Program-made: the position numbers and the translations under genes
Part shown: in pieces, positions 26,111 through 37,445 of the stretch
How the letters are laid out: each line of letters starts with the position of its first letter
Numbering within the stretch: position 1 is the first letter of the stretch
The notes under the pieces: model-generated
Told to the model about the DNA's origin: nothing
Seen by the model: the letters and a program-made list of their open reading frames with translations, nothing else
Database searches by the model: none
Assembly: GCF_004803475.1 (NCBI RefSeq)
Contig: NZ_SRKY01000001.1
Location: forward strand, 1,240,001-1,304,000
Direction of reading: 5' to 3'
DNA from: Aliishimia ponticola
GTDB lineage: Bacteria; Pseudomonadota; Alphaproteobacteria; Rhodobacterales; Rhodobacteraceae
Length of the DNA stretch: 64,000 bases

Positions 26111-27009
26111 TGGCCACCGCGACACTTTCCCCCGGGCGCCAGACCCTGCGCCGCATCTTCCGCAACCCGTCCGTGCTGATCGGCGGCACCTTGGTTCTGG
26201 TCATCGTTCTGATGGGTCTGTTCGCGCCCTTGCTGGGCACGCGGGATCCGTCGGACATCTCGCCCAAGGACCGCAACAAGCCCCCGGGATACGAGACGAC
26301 GGTACGCGACTATGACGGCAACAAGGTGCCGGTGGTCTATCGCCTCGGCTCTGACACGCTGGGCCGCGACGTCTATAGCCGCATCATCTATGGCGCGCGG
26401 ATTTCGCTGATCGTGGGGATTGCGGTTGCGGCGATTTCGATTTCCATCGGGACGGTGATCGGGGTGATCGCCGGGTATTTCCGGTGGCTGGACGGGATCA
26501 TCATGCGCATCATGGACGGGCTGATGGCGATCCCGGCGATCCTGCTGGCGATTGCCGTCGTATCGCTGTTCAACGCCGGACTGGCGAGTGTGATCATCGC
26601 GATCACCGTGCCCGAAGTGCCGCGCGTGGTGCGGTTGGTCCGGTCCATCGTGCTGTCGATCCGCGAAGAACCCTATGTGGAGGCCGCGATCACCGCAGGC
26701 ACCCGCACGCCGCTCTTGCTGGTGCGGCATGTGCTGCCCAACACCATCGCGCCGCTTATCGTTCAAGGCACATTTATCGTCGCCTCTGCCATCATCGTCG
26801 AGGCGATCTTGAGCTTTCTGGGTATCGGCATCCCGCCCGAGGTGCCCACATGGGGGAACATCATGGCGGAAGGCCGGTCGGTCTTTCAGATTTTCCCGCA
26901 CAATATCCTGTACCCCGGCTTGGTGCTGGCGCTGACCGTGCTGTCCATCAACATGCTGGGCGACGGGCTGCGCGATACGCTTGATCCGCGTTTCGCCAAG
27001 CGGGTTTAG
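26110..27009 (+). CDS. Peptide-type ABC transporter permease (DppC family)
   Basis: A 299-residue inner-membrane protein with the DppC N-terminal cytoplasmic stretch, [21 protein letters not shown] and the ATPase-docking [21 protein letters not shown]. The start at 26110 is fixed by the one-base overlap with the upstream stop; the frame is open further upstream but only inside the other gene. Confidence 0.94.
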   Translation: MATATLSPGRQTLRRIFRNPSVLIGGTLVLVIVLMGLFAPLLGTRDPSDISPKDRNKPPGYETTVRDYDGNKVPVVYRLGSDTLGRDVYSRIIYGARISLIVGIAVAAISISIGTVIGVIAGYFRWLDGIIMRIMDGLMAIPAILLAIAVVSLFNAGLASVIIAITVPEVPRVVRLVRSIVLSIREEPYVEAAITAGTRTPLLLVRHVLPNTIAPLIVQGTFIVASAIIVEAILSFLGIGIPPEVPTWGNIMAEGRSVFQIFPHNILYPGLVLALTVLSINMLGDGLRDTLDPRFAKRV

Positions 27010-27018
27010 GAGAGCACC

Positions 27019-28638
27019 ATGGTGGAACCCGTTCTTGACGTCCGTGGCCTGACCGTCGCCTTGCCCAGCGACGGGGATCGCGCCAATGCGGTGGAGGATA
27101 TCTCTCTCACCGTCGCACCGGGAGAGATCGTCTGCGTCGTAGGTGAAAGCGGCTCGGGCAAATCGGTGACGGCCTCGGCAGTGATGGGATTGCTTCCCGC
27201 CGCACTAAAACCCGTGGCGGGCGAAGCTCTGCTGGAGGGCGAGAACACCCTTGCCGCCAACAAGACCCGCCTGCGCGCGCTGCGCGGCACCCGCATGGCG
27301 ATGATCTTCCAAGAGCCGATGACCGCGCTCAACCCGGTCGCGCGTGTGGGCGAACAGATCGCGGAAATGCTGGAAATCCACACCGGCATGAGCGCCAGCG
27401 AGCGTCGCGCCCGCGCAATCGAGATCATGCAGATGGTGCATCTGCCCGACCCTGAAAAGATGATCGATGCCTATCCGCACCAATTGTCGGGCGGGCAGCG
27501 CCAACGCATCATGATCGCCATTGCCCTTGTGCTGGACCCTGCCCTGCTGATCGCGGATGAGCCGACGACCGCGCTGGATGTGACCACACAGGCGCAGATC
27601 CTGACGCTCATCAAAGAGATGCAGGAACGGCGCGGCACCGGCGTGTTGTTCATCACCCATGATTTCGGCGTCGTGGCCGAGATCGCGGATCGCGTCGTGG
27701 TCATGCAGCATGGCAAGATCGTCGAACAAGGCACGCGGGACGAAGTGCTGATGCGCCCGCAGGCCCCCTATACGCAGATGCTCATGGCCTCGGTTCCGTC
27801 GATGACGCCGCCAGCCCGGACACCCGTGGTGGGCGCGCGGGCCATCGATGTCACCGGGCTGTCCAAGCAATATGGCAAAACGGGCCTTTTCGGGGATGGC
27901 CGTGTGGTGCTGGCGGCCGATGACGTGACCTTGCATGTGAACAAGGGCGAGACTTTGGGCATTGTCGGCGAAAGCGGGTCCGGCAAATCCACCGTAGCGC
28001 GCTGCATCGCGCGGCTGATCGCGCCCACGGCCGGGTCCATCAGCCTGCACGGCACCGAAATCGCCACCCTGCCCGAAGCGCGGCTGCGCCCGCATCGCCG
28101 CAAGGTGCAGATCGTGTTTCAGGATCCCTATCGCTCGCTCAATCCGCGCCGCACCATCGGCCTGTCCCTGATCGAAGCGCCGGTGAATTTCGGCATTCCC
28201 AAGGATCAGGCGCTCGCCTCTGCCCGCAGCCTGATGGAGCTTGTCGGCCTTTCTGCCGATGCGCTGGACCGCTACCCGCACCAGTTCTCCGGCGGGCAAC
28301 GGCAGCGCATCTGCATCGCCCGCGCGCTGGCCGTGGAACCTGATGTGCTGATCGCCGACGAAGCGGTGTCCGCCCTTGATGTTTCGGTGCAGGCGCAGGT
28401 TCTTGAACTGCTTGACGACATACGCGCGCGCTACAATCTGGCGATGCTGTTCATCACCCACGATCTGCGCGTCGCCGCCCAGATTTGCGACCGGCTGATG
28501 GTGATGCAGAAAGGCGTTGTCGTCGAACATGGCCCCACAGGGCAGGTCTTTCGCGACCCTGCCAATGAATACACCAAATTGCTGCTGGAAGCCGCGCCGG
28601 GCCGCGATGTAACCTTTGGCGCAGGCCGCGCAGTCTGA
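27019..28638 (+). CDS. Peptide-type ABC transporter double ATPase (DppD-DppF fusion)
   Basis: A 539-residue protein with two complete ATPase domains, about residues 1-255 and 275-535. Each has Walker A GESGSGKS, signature SGGQRQRI and a Walker B ([24 protein letters not shown]). In the second Walker B, Ala replaces the usual Pro after Glu. Fused ATPases of this kind occur in GsiA and YejF. It powers the two permeases just upstream. Confidence 0.93.
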   Translation: MVEPVLDVRGLTVALPSDGDRANAVEDISLTVAPGEIVCVVGESGSGKSVTASAVMGLLPAALKPVAGEALLEGENTLAANKTRLRALRGTRMAMIFQEPMTALNPVARVGEQIAEMLEIHTGMSASERRARAIEIMQMVHLPDPEKMIDAYPHQLSGGQRQRIMIAIALVLDPALLIADEPTTALDVTTQAQILTLIKEMQERRGTGVLFITHDFGVVAEIADRVVVMQHGKIVEQGTRDEVLMRPQAPYTQMLMASVPSMTPPARTPVVGARAIDVTGLSKQYGKTGLFGDGRVVLAADDVTLHVNKGETLGIVGESGSGKSTVARCIARLIAPTAGSISLHGTEIATLPEARLRPHRRKVQIVFQDPYRSLNPRRTIGLSLIEAPVNFGIPKDQALASARSLMELVGLSADALDRYPHQFSGGQRQRICIARALAVEPDVLIADEAVSALDVSVQAQVLELLDDIRARYNLAMLFITHDLRVAAQICDRLMVMQKGVVVEHGPTGQVFRDPANEYTKLLLEAAPGRDVTFGAGRAV

Positions 28639-28692
28639 ACACATCACCGAACGCAACGGGGCCTTGATGCCCAACAGGAAGGAACAGGCGAC

Positions 28693-29865
28693 ATGGAAAT
28701 CTTGCCGATCATCTCCGACAGCACCAATGAGCTTGAAACGATCTTCGAAGATCTGCACGCTCACCCGGAAATCGGGTTCACCGAAACCCGCACGGCACAG
28801 ATCGTGGCCGAAAAGCTGCGCGCCTTTGGCGTCGACGAGGTGCATACCGGGATCGCGAAAACCGGCGTTGTCGGGCTGATCCGCGGCAAAGGGGGCGGCA
28901 ATCGTCGCATCGGCCTGCGCGCGGATATGGACGCGCTGCCCATCGATGAAACGACCGGTCTGGCCTATGCCTCGACCACGCCCGGCGCCATGCATGCCTG
29001 CGGCCATGACGGCCATACCACGATGCTGCTGGGCGCGGCCAAGCACCTTGCCGAAACCCGCGATTTCGATGGCACTGTGGTTCTGATCTTCCAGCCTGCC
29101 GAAGAAGGGCTTGGCGGCGCGCGGGGCATGTTGGCCGAAGGCCTTTTCGAGCAGTTCCCCTGCGATGAAATCTATGGAATGCACAACCGCCCCAGCGGCG
29201 AGCCGGGGCAGGTCGCGATCTGCAAAGGGCCCGCCATGGCCGGGTCGAGCTTTTTCGACATCCACATTCAGGGCAAGGGCAGCCATGCCGCCCGCCCGCA
29301 GGAATCGCGTGATCCGCTGGTCGTCGCCTCTGCATTGGTCGGGCAAATCCAGACCATCCTGTCGCGCAATGTCTCGCCCGAGGATACCTGCGTGGTGTCG
29401 ATCACGCAGATCCACTCCGGCTCTGCCTATAACGTGGTGCCCGACACCGCGACCTTGTGCGGCACGATCCGCTATTTCGACGATGCCGTCTGCAAGCTGG
29501 CCGAAACCCGGATGAAGGAACTTTGCGACGGGCTGGCGCTGGCCTATGGCGTCGAAATCCGGCTGGACCTGCGCAATGTCTTTGACGTGCTGGTGAATGA
29601 CGCCGAATTGTCGGACGCCTATCTGGAAGCCGCCGCCGATGTGGTCGGGGCTGCCAATGTGCGGGACGATCTGCCGCCGGTCACCGGCTCCGAGGATTTC
29701 GCGGATATGCTGAAGATCGTGCCGGGCGCCTATTGCGTGGTCGGCCATGCCGGGACGATGCCGCTGCACAATCCGGGCTTTGTACTGGATAAGGGGATTT
29801 TGCCGGTCGGCGCGTCGATCATGGCGCGCATGGCGGAACGTCGGCTGCCGCTCGCCGGACAGTAA
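28693..29865 (+). CDS. M20 family amidohydrolase (hippurate/aminoacylase type)
   Basis: A 390-residue metal-dependent amidohydrolase. Seen: DLHAHPEIGF, RADMDALPIDE, HACGHDGHTT (metal Cys and His), QPAEEGLGGARGM, GKGSHAARPQ and GSEDFADM near the end. These enzymes release an amino acid from an N-acyl amino acid or similar amide. Directly after the transporter (54-base gap, GAAGGAA ribosome site), so it probably cleaves the imported compound in the cytoplasm. Confidence 0.92.
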   Translation: MEILPIISDSTNELETIFEDLHAHPEIGFTETRTAQIVAEKLRAFGVDEVHTGIAKTGVVGLIRGKGGGNRRIGLRADMDALPIDETTGLAYASTTPGAMHACGHDGHTTMLLGAAKHLAETRDFDGTVVLIFQPAEEGLGGARGMLAEGLFEQFPCDEIYGMHNRPSGEPGQVAICKGPAMAGSSFFDIHIQGKGSHAARPQESRDPLVVASALVGQIQTILSRNVSPEDTCVVSITQIHSGSAYNVVPDTATLCGTIRYFDDAVCKLAETRMKELCDGLALAYGVEIRLDLRNVFDVLVNDAELSDAYLEAAADVVGAANVRDDLPPVTGSEDFADMLKIVPGAYCVVGHAGTMPLHNPGFVLDKGILPVGASIMARMAERRLPLAGQ

Positions 29866-29901
29866 GCCCGGCCCCTGCCCCCGCAAGGCAAGGCACAAGA
29901 A

Positions 29902-29930
29902 AGCCCGGGCAGCACAGCGCCGCCCGGGCT
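29902..29930. terminator. Hairpin between convergent amidohydrolase and katG genes
   Basis: AGCCCGGGC and GCCCGGGCT form a perfect nine-pair stem with an eleven-base loop in the 72-base convergent gap. On the minus strand it is followed by TTTCTTG, so it is best as the katG terminator, but it can serve both directions. Confidence 0.65.
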
Positions 29931-29937
29931 AGGATCA

Positions 29938-32233
<2,296 letters not shown>

Positions 32234-33130
32234 ATGATTGGTTTGACCCTGAAACACATGCGATATTTCGCGGCTTTGGCCCAATATGGCCATTTCGGAC
32301 GCGCCGCCGAAGCCTGCGCGATCTCGCAGCCCGCGCTGTCTCAGCAGATCAAGGAACTTGAGGGGATGCTCGGCGCGCCGCTGGTCGAACGGGCCTCGCG
32401 GCAGATCCGCCTGACGCCACTTGGTACCGATTTCGCCGAACGTGCGCGCGCCATTTTGCTGGCGGTGGACGAGATCGGAGAACTTGCCCGCGCATCCGGT
32501 GGGCCGCTTGCCGGGCGGTTGCGCATGGGCATCATCCCGACCGTGGCGCCTTATCTGCTGCCTCAGATCATCACTGCCCTGTCAAATCACTTCCCAGACG
32601 TAGAGCTGGAACTGCGCGAGGCAGTGACAAAATCGCTGATCGACGACCTTCTCGACTCGCGGCTCGACGTGGCGGTACTGGCCCTGCCGATCTCTGAACC
32701 CCGGCTGCGTGAATTTGCGCTTTTCACCGAAGATTTCGTGCTGGTGCGCCCGTCCGAAGATGCCGCCAAGCCGGTGCCAAACCCGGAGACGCTGGCAGAG
32801 ATGCGGCTGCTCCTGCTGGAGGAAGGCCACTGCTTTCGCGATCAGGCCCTCGCCTATTGCAGCATGGAGGCGACGCCCGCGCGGCAGGTCATGGAAGGCA
32901 GTTCGCTGTCGACACTGGTGCAGATGGTTGGCGCAGGCATGGGCGTGACGCTGATTCCCGATATGGCCCTGAACCTTGAGACCCGGTCTGCCGATGTGTC
33001 GGTCGCGCGCTTTCAGGCCCCAAGCCCCGCGCGCACCATTGGTATGGTCTGGCGCAAGACGACGCCTCTGGCAGATCAACTGATGCAGATGGGCGCGATC
33101 CTGCGCAATGTCAGGGGCGCGGCGGCGTGA
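32234..33130 (+). CDS. oxyR: Hydrogen peroxide regulator OxyR (two-cysteine form)
   Basis: A 298-residue LysR-type regulator. N-terminal helix-turn-helix (about 1-60, GRAAEACAISQPALSQQIKEL), C-terminal sensing domain. The redox pair is present: Cys200 in EEGHCFRDQ and Cys209, with the eight-residue spacing of Cys199/Cys208 in E. coli OxyR. Divergent from katG, its expected target. Its last 20 bases overlap the end of the convergent sigma-factor gene. Confidence 0.93.
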   Translation: MIGLTLKHMRYFAALAQYGHFGRAAEACAISQPALSQQIKELEGMLGAPLVERASRQIRLTPLGTDFAERARAILLAVDEIGELARASGGPLAGRLRMGIIPTVAPYLLPQIITALSNHFPDVELELREAVTKSLIDDLLDSRLDVAVLALPISEPRLREFALFTEDFVLVRPSEDAAKPVPNPETLAEMRLLLLEEGHCFRDQALAYCSMEATPARQVMEGSSLSTLVQMVGAGMGVTLIPDMALNLETRSADVSVARFQAPSPARTIGMVWRKTTPLADQLMQMGAILRNVRGAAA

Positions 33131-34328
33131 TGTCCGCAGCCAGCTTGGCGCGCTCCGCCTCCAAGTAACGCCGCAAGGGCGGCTCTGGCGTCAGGGAAAT
33201 CGCCTTGTCATAGGCCGCGCCCGCGGCCTCCACCTGCCCGGCCTGCGCAAGGAACCGCCCCCGCGCGGCCCAATAGGGCTGGAATTGACGTACCGTGTCG
33301 CCCTCAAGCCGGGCCAGTGCATCCAGCCCTGCCTGCGGGCCGTGCCGCTCTGCGGTGACGACACTGCGCGCAACGGTCGCCCCAAGCGAGGGGGAGAGTT
33401 GCTCCAGCGCGAAATGGAGCTTGTCCAATGTCAGCCAATCGACCTGCCCGGTCTTGGCCCGGTCCAGATGGATACCCTGAATCGCAGCTTCGATCTGAAA
33501 CCGCCCCGGCGCGCCCAATGCCTGCCCCGCCGCCAGCGCCCGTTGCCCATAGGTGATGAGCGGCGCGCGCCAAAGCTGGTGGTCTTGCGCATCCAGCGGC
33601 ACGAATACCCCATCGCGGAGCCGCGCCGGACCGCGCGCCTGCCCGAAGGCAATCAGCGCCGCCAGCCCATATGCCTCGGCATCGTTCGGGGAGAGCTGGC
33701 ACAGCAAATCGGCAAGGAACAGCGCCTCATGGCCCAGCGCATCCTGCGGCGCCAACCAATCCAGCGCATGGGCTGCATAGACCGCCTCGCGCACGGCATT
33801 CATCCGCTCTGGCAGCACATCGGTATCGGGGATGCGAAAGGGGATGCGGGCCTCTCGGATTTTGCGCTTGGCCCGGACCAACCGCTGCGCCATTGCCGAA
33901 GGGGCAGTGACGAAGGCCCGCGCGATCTGCGCCGCCTCGACGCCCAGCACGGTCTGAAGCATCAGCGGCGCGTGAATATCGGCGGGCAAGGCCGGATGCG
34001 CGCACACCAGCATGAGCGGCAGGCGGGCGTCGGCATCGTCGGTGTCCGGCGTGCTGGTTGGAAGGTCGTCGGGGAGAATGTCTGCCTCGCCATACTTGGC
34101 CTCGCGCCGATGCGCGTCAGTCAGCCGGTTTCGCGCGGTGGTCAGCAGCCACGCCTCGGGGGCATCGGGGATGCCCCGCCTGGGCCAGACCGTCAGCGCC
34201 TGTGCAAACGCCTCTGCCAGCGCATCTTCGGCCTGCGCGATGTTGCCGCTGCGCCGTGCCAGCACCGCGACCAGCTTGCCATAGGATGCCCGCGCCGCCG
34301 CTTCGGCCGCGCGGGCGGGATCGCTCAC
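33111..34328 (-). CDS. ECF sigma factor with C-terminal TPR-like domain (ECF42-type)
   Basis: A 405-residue sigma factor: region 2 (about 15-75, AQAEDALAEAFAQALTVWP and AWLLTTARNRLTDAHRR), region 4 (about 110-165), then a long helical TPR-like tail (about 180-400, ending AAGAAYDKAISLTPEPPLRRYL). This layout with a DGPF/YCII partner is that of ECF42, where the tail controls activity instead of an anti-sigma factor. The start is GTG at 34328, overlapping the partner's stop as GTGA. Region 2 is slightly short at the N-terminus compared with other ECFs. Confidence 0.88.
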   Translation of the reverse strand: MSDPARAAEAAARASYGKLVAVLARRSGNIAQAEDALAEAFAQALTVWPRRGIPDAPEAWLLTTARNRLTDAHRREAKYGEADILPDDLPTSTPDTDDADARLPLMLVCAHPALPADIHAPLMLQTVLGVEAAQIARAFVTAPSAMAQRLVRAKRKIREARIPFRIPDTDVLPERMNAVREAVYAAHALDWLAPQDALGHEALFLADLLCQLSPNDAEAYGLAALIAFGQARGPARLRDGVFVPLDAQDHQLWRAPLITYGQRALAAGQALGAPGRFQIEAAIQGIHLDRAKTGQVDWLTLDKLHFALEQLSPSLGATVARSVVTAERHGPQAGLDALARLEGDTVRQFQPYWAARGRFLAQAGQVEAAGAAYDKAISLTPEPPLRRYLEAERAKLAADITPPRP

Positions 34329-34681
34329 GCGCCGTCGCCCATCTGGCTGGCGCGGATTTCGACCTTGCCCATCTTTGCCGCCGGGCATTTTTCGGCCCAG
34401 GCCATTGCCGCATCAAGATCGGGCACATCAATCACGAAATACCCGCCAAGCTTCTCTTTCGTCTCGGCAAAGGGACCGTCCTGCACCGTCTTGCTGCCAC
34501 CTTTCAGCGTGACCGTCGTCGCCGTATCGACGGGCTGCAACCAGTCGGTATCCACGAAAACGCCTGCCTCCTGCAACGCGCCGATATACGCGCCGTAGAC
34601 CTCTTGCATCTCGCCCCAATCCTCTTGCGTCATCTCCGCAAAATCGGCCGGGTCGCTGTATAGTAGAAAAGTGTAACGCAT
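34325..34681 (-). CDS. DGPF/YCII-domain protein, partner of the sigma factor
   Basis: A 118-residue YCII-related protein with the diagnostic TVQDGPFAETKEKLGGYF motif and the N-terminal MRYTFLLYSD. Such proteins are regularly encoded with ECF42 sigma factors and are often their targets. Translationally coupled to the sigma gene by a four-base overlap. Enzymatic role unknown. Confidence 0.9.
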   Translation of the reverse strand: MRYTFLLYSDPADFAEMTQEDWGEMQEVYGAYIGALQEAGVFVDTDWLQPVDTATTVTLKGGSKTVQDGPFAETKEKLGGYFVIDVPDLDAAMAWAEKCPAAKMGKVEIRASQMGDGA

Positions 34682-34704
34682 CGAATTGCCTCCTTCGGCT
34701 CAGG

Positions 34705-35214
34705 TTATGCTGCGATTTCAAGTCGGGAAAGCCCGCGTTCGAAAACCGGGCCCATCATGCGATCCATGAACAGCCCCATGATACGGCCAATCGGGTTGAA
34801 CCCCATATCCGCCTGCATCGTCCAGGTGACTTCGGCCCCACCCGGTTGTGGCACCGCATGGATGGCCTGTGTCGGGCGGCCCATTGGTCCAAGGTCGATA
34901 CTGTAATGCACGGCATCCGGCGTCACTTGCGCCACGGTCTGACTGCCTTTGCCTTCCCGCCCTTTGAAATGAAACCCGGAGCCGACACCGCTTTGCGGGC
35001 CGAACAGGTTGATGGAGAGGTCCGGATCGCTGACCTTATAGGGGTTGAAATGCTGATAGCCTTCGCCCGAAGCTGCCAGCGCCAAAACCGTCTGGGCATC
35101 GGCATCGATGAGTGCGCGGCGCTCGACCTCTACATGGCGCGGCAGCAACATCGTTCCCGCCGCCAGCAGGGCCACAGCACCAAGGGATACGGCAATTATT
35201 TGGAAAGTCGTCAT
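34705..35214 (-). CDS. SRPBCC-family protein with N-terminal membrane anchor
   Basis: A 169-residue protein: one N-terminal hydrophobic helix (about 3-22), then an SRPBCC/polyketide-cyclase-like fold with GSGFHFKGREG and a final amphipathic helix. Start at 35214 has AAGGA nine bases upstream. It precedes the DGPF and sigma genes by 23 bases and is probably in the same operon. SRPBCC proteins often accompany ECF42 modules. The ligand is unknown. Confidence 0.72.
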   Translation of the reverse strand: MTTFQIIAVSLGAVALLAAGTMLLPRHVEVERRALIDADAQTVLALAASGEGYQHFNPYKVSDPDLSINLFGPQSGVGSGFHFKGREGKGSQTVAQVTPDAVHYSIDLGPMGRPTQAIHAVPQPGGAEVTWTMQADMGFNPIGRIMGLFMDRMMGPVFERGLSRLEIAA

Positions 35215-35336
35215 TTTTCTGTCCTTCATTGATGACGAGAGCACTCTGCCCTCACCAACATGACGAACCGGTGTCGGCCCAATCGACATCCGGGTGACAA
35301 AAAAGGTGAAAAAAGTCGTGCCCTGCGAAAGGCCCG

Positions 35337-35963
35337 TTAGTCAGGCGATCCGCTGCCCGGCGCTTTGGGCGCTTGCCAGCCGCGCCGGACACTCAGCACC
35401 CGCAGGAGGAACGCGGACAAGACGCCAACGGGCAAGACCCAGATTTCCGGCAGGCTCAGACGATCCCCGATCACGACAATCGCCGCGCCGACAAGGGCAG
35501 CCAGCGCATAGACCTCTTCGCGCAGAACGCGCGGCACCTCTGTCACCAGAAGGTCGCGCACAGCCCCGCCGCCCACCGCAGTCAGTACGCCCAGCAGGAT
35601 CGCCGGTAACGGGTCCAGCCCGAATTGCAGTGCCTTGCGGCACCCCGCCACCGCGAAAAGCCCCAATCCGAGCGCATCCAGCAGCATGACCGGGTTGGCG
35701 AGCCGTTCCAAGGCGCGATGCGCGAAAAAGACCAGCCCCGCCGCAGCCAGCGCGGCCCAGAGGTAAAGCGGCTGCGCGAAGGCGGCGACCGGTTCGGCCC
35801 CCAGCAGCATGTCGCGGATCATCCCCCCGGCCAGGGCCGCGGCGACAGCAAGGGCGGCGATGCCAAACACATCGAGCCCCCGGCGCACGGCCAGCATGGC
35901 CCCGGAAATTCCGAAAACGAAGGTGCCCGCGAGATCGAGCAAGATGCCAACAGGTAAGGTCAT
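35337..35963 (-). CDS. TRIC/UPF0126 family membrane protein
   Basis: A 208-residue membrane protein with two repeats of three helices each. Both repeats contain the family Gly-rich pattern: GGMIRDMLLG in the first and GGGAVRDLLV in the second. Bacterial relatives (YadS/YicG) form trimeric cation or amino-acid channels. The start at 35963 gives the normal family length; the longer open frame upstream is not family-like. Confidence 0.85.
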   Translation of the reverse strand: MTLPVGILLDLAGTFVFGISGAMLAVRRGLDVFGIAALAVAAALAGGMIRDMLLGAEPVAAFAQPLYLWAALAAAGLVFFAHRALERLANPVMLLDALGLGLFAVAGCRKALQFGLDPLPAILLGVLTAVGGGAVRDLLVTEVPRVLREEVYALAALVGAAIVVIGDRLSLPEIWVLPVGVLSAFLLRVLSVRRGWQAPKAPGSGSPD

Positions 35964-36260
35964 GCGGCACGAATATCCTGCAACCGGGGGCGAAACCAGA
36001 TGGAACGCCGCATACGGGGCCAGATAGTGCGCAGGCCTGTGACGCGCCGCACCGAACCGACCGCCGTTAACGGGCACATCCCCCGCAGCGCAGGATAGCG
36101 CGCGCATCTGGCGGATAAGCCACGAAAATCGCGTAATTTTTCACAAGACCGCTTCGTGACACAGGGATATCCTTGACCATCGCGGCCCGACACCCCTAAT
36201 GTAAATTAAATCTTTACGCGCGCAAATTTTATCAAACTGCGCGCAAAACCGGAGCGCAGG
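35964..36260. promoter_or_regulatory. Upstream region of the polyol LacI regulator
   Basis: A 297-base gap between divergent genes with no convincing small gene. The left two thirds is GC-rich and featureless. The right third becomes AT-rich and holds the LacI-type palindrome at 36213 and an extra half-site GCGCAAA at 36241. Confidence 0.5.
36213..36226. promoter_or_regulatory. LacI-type operator before the polyol regulator gene
   Basis: TTTACGCGCGCAAA is a 14-base palindrome (one mismatched pair) with central CG. The left half TTTACGC is identical to that of the site before smoE at 37357. It suggests autoregulation by the LacI protein at 36261. Confidence 0.58.
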
Positions 36261-37319
36261 ATGGACGGATCACACGGCAACGAGGGCAAGCTCGGCGCGA
36301 CGCGCAAGATCCGGACGATGGAGGAATTCGCCGAGGCCAGCGGAATCTCTCGCCCAACGGTTTCCAAGTATTTTCACGATCCAGCCAGCGTCCGCGCAAC
36401 GACCCGTAGCAAGATCGAAGCGGCGCTGGAGAAGTACGATTATCAACCAAATATCTTCGCGATCAACCAAAACCGGAAGTTGACCAAGACCATCGGCATC
36501 CTGGTTCCGTTTCTGGCCGATCCGTTCTTTGCGGAAATCGTGCGAAACATCGAACAAAGCTGCATCAAGGCCGGGTTCTGGCCGATCGTGTTCAGCGCCC
36601 ATGGCAGCCAAAGCGCAGAGAACAACGCGCTGGCGACGCTGCGTTCGCTGCGCCCGGCGGGCGCGCTGTTGGCCCCGCTTGGCCGTGGCTCCGATCTCGA
36701 TGCGGTTCGGCACTTTGCCGAAGAGGTGCCAACGGTGGTCTTCGACAGCAACGTCAATGTGGGCGAAGCCTTTGTCGGATCGAACAACTTTCAAAGCGTC
36801 GATCTGATGGTCGATTACCTGTGCCGGTCGGGAGAACCGCCCTGCTTCTTCGAAATGCCCCCCGTCAATCCAAACGCCAACAAGCGCCGCGAGGCCTATA
36901 TCCAGTCGATGGAGCGTTTGGGCCACGAACCCAAGGTGGTGCAGGTCGCGGGCAGCGGATGGGAGTTCGAACAGATCGGGTTGGAAGGCGGCATGCACCT
37001 GATTTCGGAGCGCGCCCTGCCCTCTGACACGGTGCTGTGCAGCAACGACCGACTGGCCGTCGGCCTGATCGCCGCCGCCTGCCAGAAGGGGCTGCGAATC
37101 GGACATGCGCCGGGCTGCGCGCTGCGAATCGCGGGCCATGATGACCACCCGTGGTCGCGTTTCACCTGCCCGCCGCTGACCACGGTTTCGCAGGATTACA
37201 CCTCTATCACCGAACGCAGCGTGGAAATCCTGTTTGACCTGATCCGGGGCGAAAAACCCAAGGGAGACAGGCCGGAAATCCTGTTCGACGGTAAGCTTAT
37301 CCTGCGCGCCTCCGCCTGA
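36261..37319 (+). CDS. LacI family regulator of the polyol operon
   Basis: A 352-residue LacI-type regulator with the helix-turn-helix TMEEFAEASGISRPTVSKYF and a sugar-binding-protein-like ligand domain (about 70-345). It has a short extra N-terminus (about 15 residues) before the helix-turn-helix. It lies directly before the smo operon in the same direction, and matched palindromes precede both its own gene and smoE. It probably responds to sorbitol or mannitol. Confidence 0.9.
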   Translation: MDGSHGNEGKLGATRKIRTMEEFAEASGISRPTVSKYFHDPASVRATTRSKIEAALEKYDYQPNIFAINQNRKLTKTIGILVPFLADPFFAEIVRNIEQSCIKAGFWPIVFSAHGSQSAENNALATLRSLRPAGALLAPLGRGSDLDAVRHFAEEVPTVVFDSNVNVGEAFVGSNNFQSVDLMVDYLCRSGEPPCFFEMPPVNPNANKRREAYIQSMERLGHEPKVVQVAGSGWEFEQIGLEGGMHLISERALPSDTVLCSNDRLAVGLIAAACQKGLRIGHAPGCALRIAGHDDHPWSRFTCPPLTTVSQDYTSITERSVEILFDLIRGEKPKGDRPEILFDGKLILRASA

Positions 37320-37356
37320 CTGCGGGCCGGCCTGACCCGCTTTGGGGTGACAAAAG

Positions 37357-37370
37357 TTTACGCGGGTAAA
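37357..37370. promoter_or_regulatory. LacI-type operator before smoE
   Basis: TTTACGCGGGTAAA is a near-perfect 14-base palindrome with central CG. It lies just upstream of a -35-like TTGACT. Left half equals that of the site at 36213. Confidence 0.62.
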
Positions 37371-37378
37371 GTTTTTGT

Positions 37379-37407
37379 TTGACTGGCAGGCACTCCGTCG
37401 CCTATCC
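37379..37407 (+). promoter_or_regulatory. Promoter candidate of the smo operon
   Basis: TTGACT at 37379-37384, 17 bases, then CTATCC at 37402-37407 as a poor -10. Position relative to the operator and to the smoE start is sensible. Confidence 0.4.
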
Positions 37408-37445
37408 CAAGGTATCACATCCGTTAACCTTGGGAGGAGACCTGG

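Noticed and set aside
27205-29898. Long minus-strand open frame opposite the double ATPase and M20 genes
   Set aside because: Antisense shadow; runs through two well-defined genes and has no recognisable domain.
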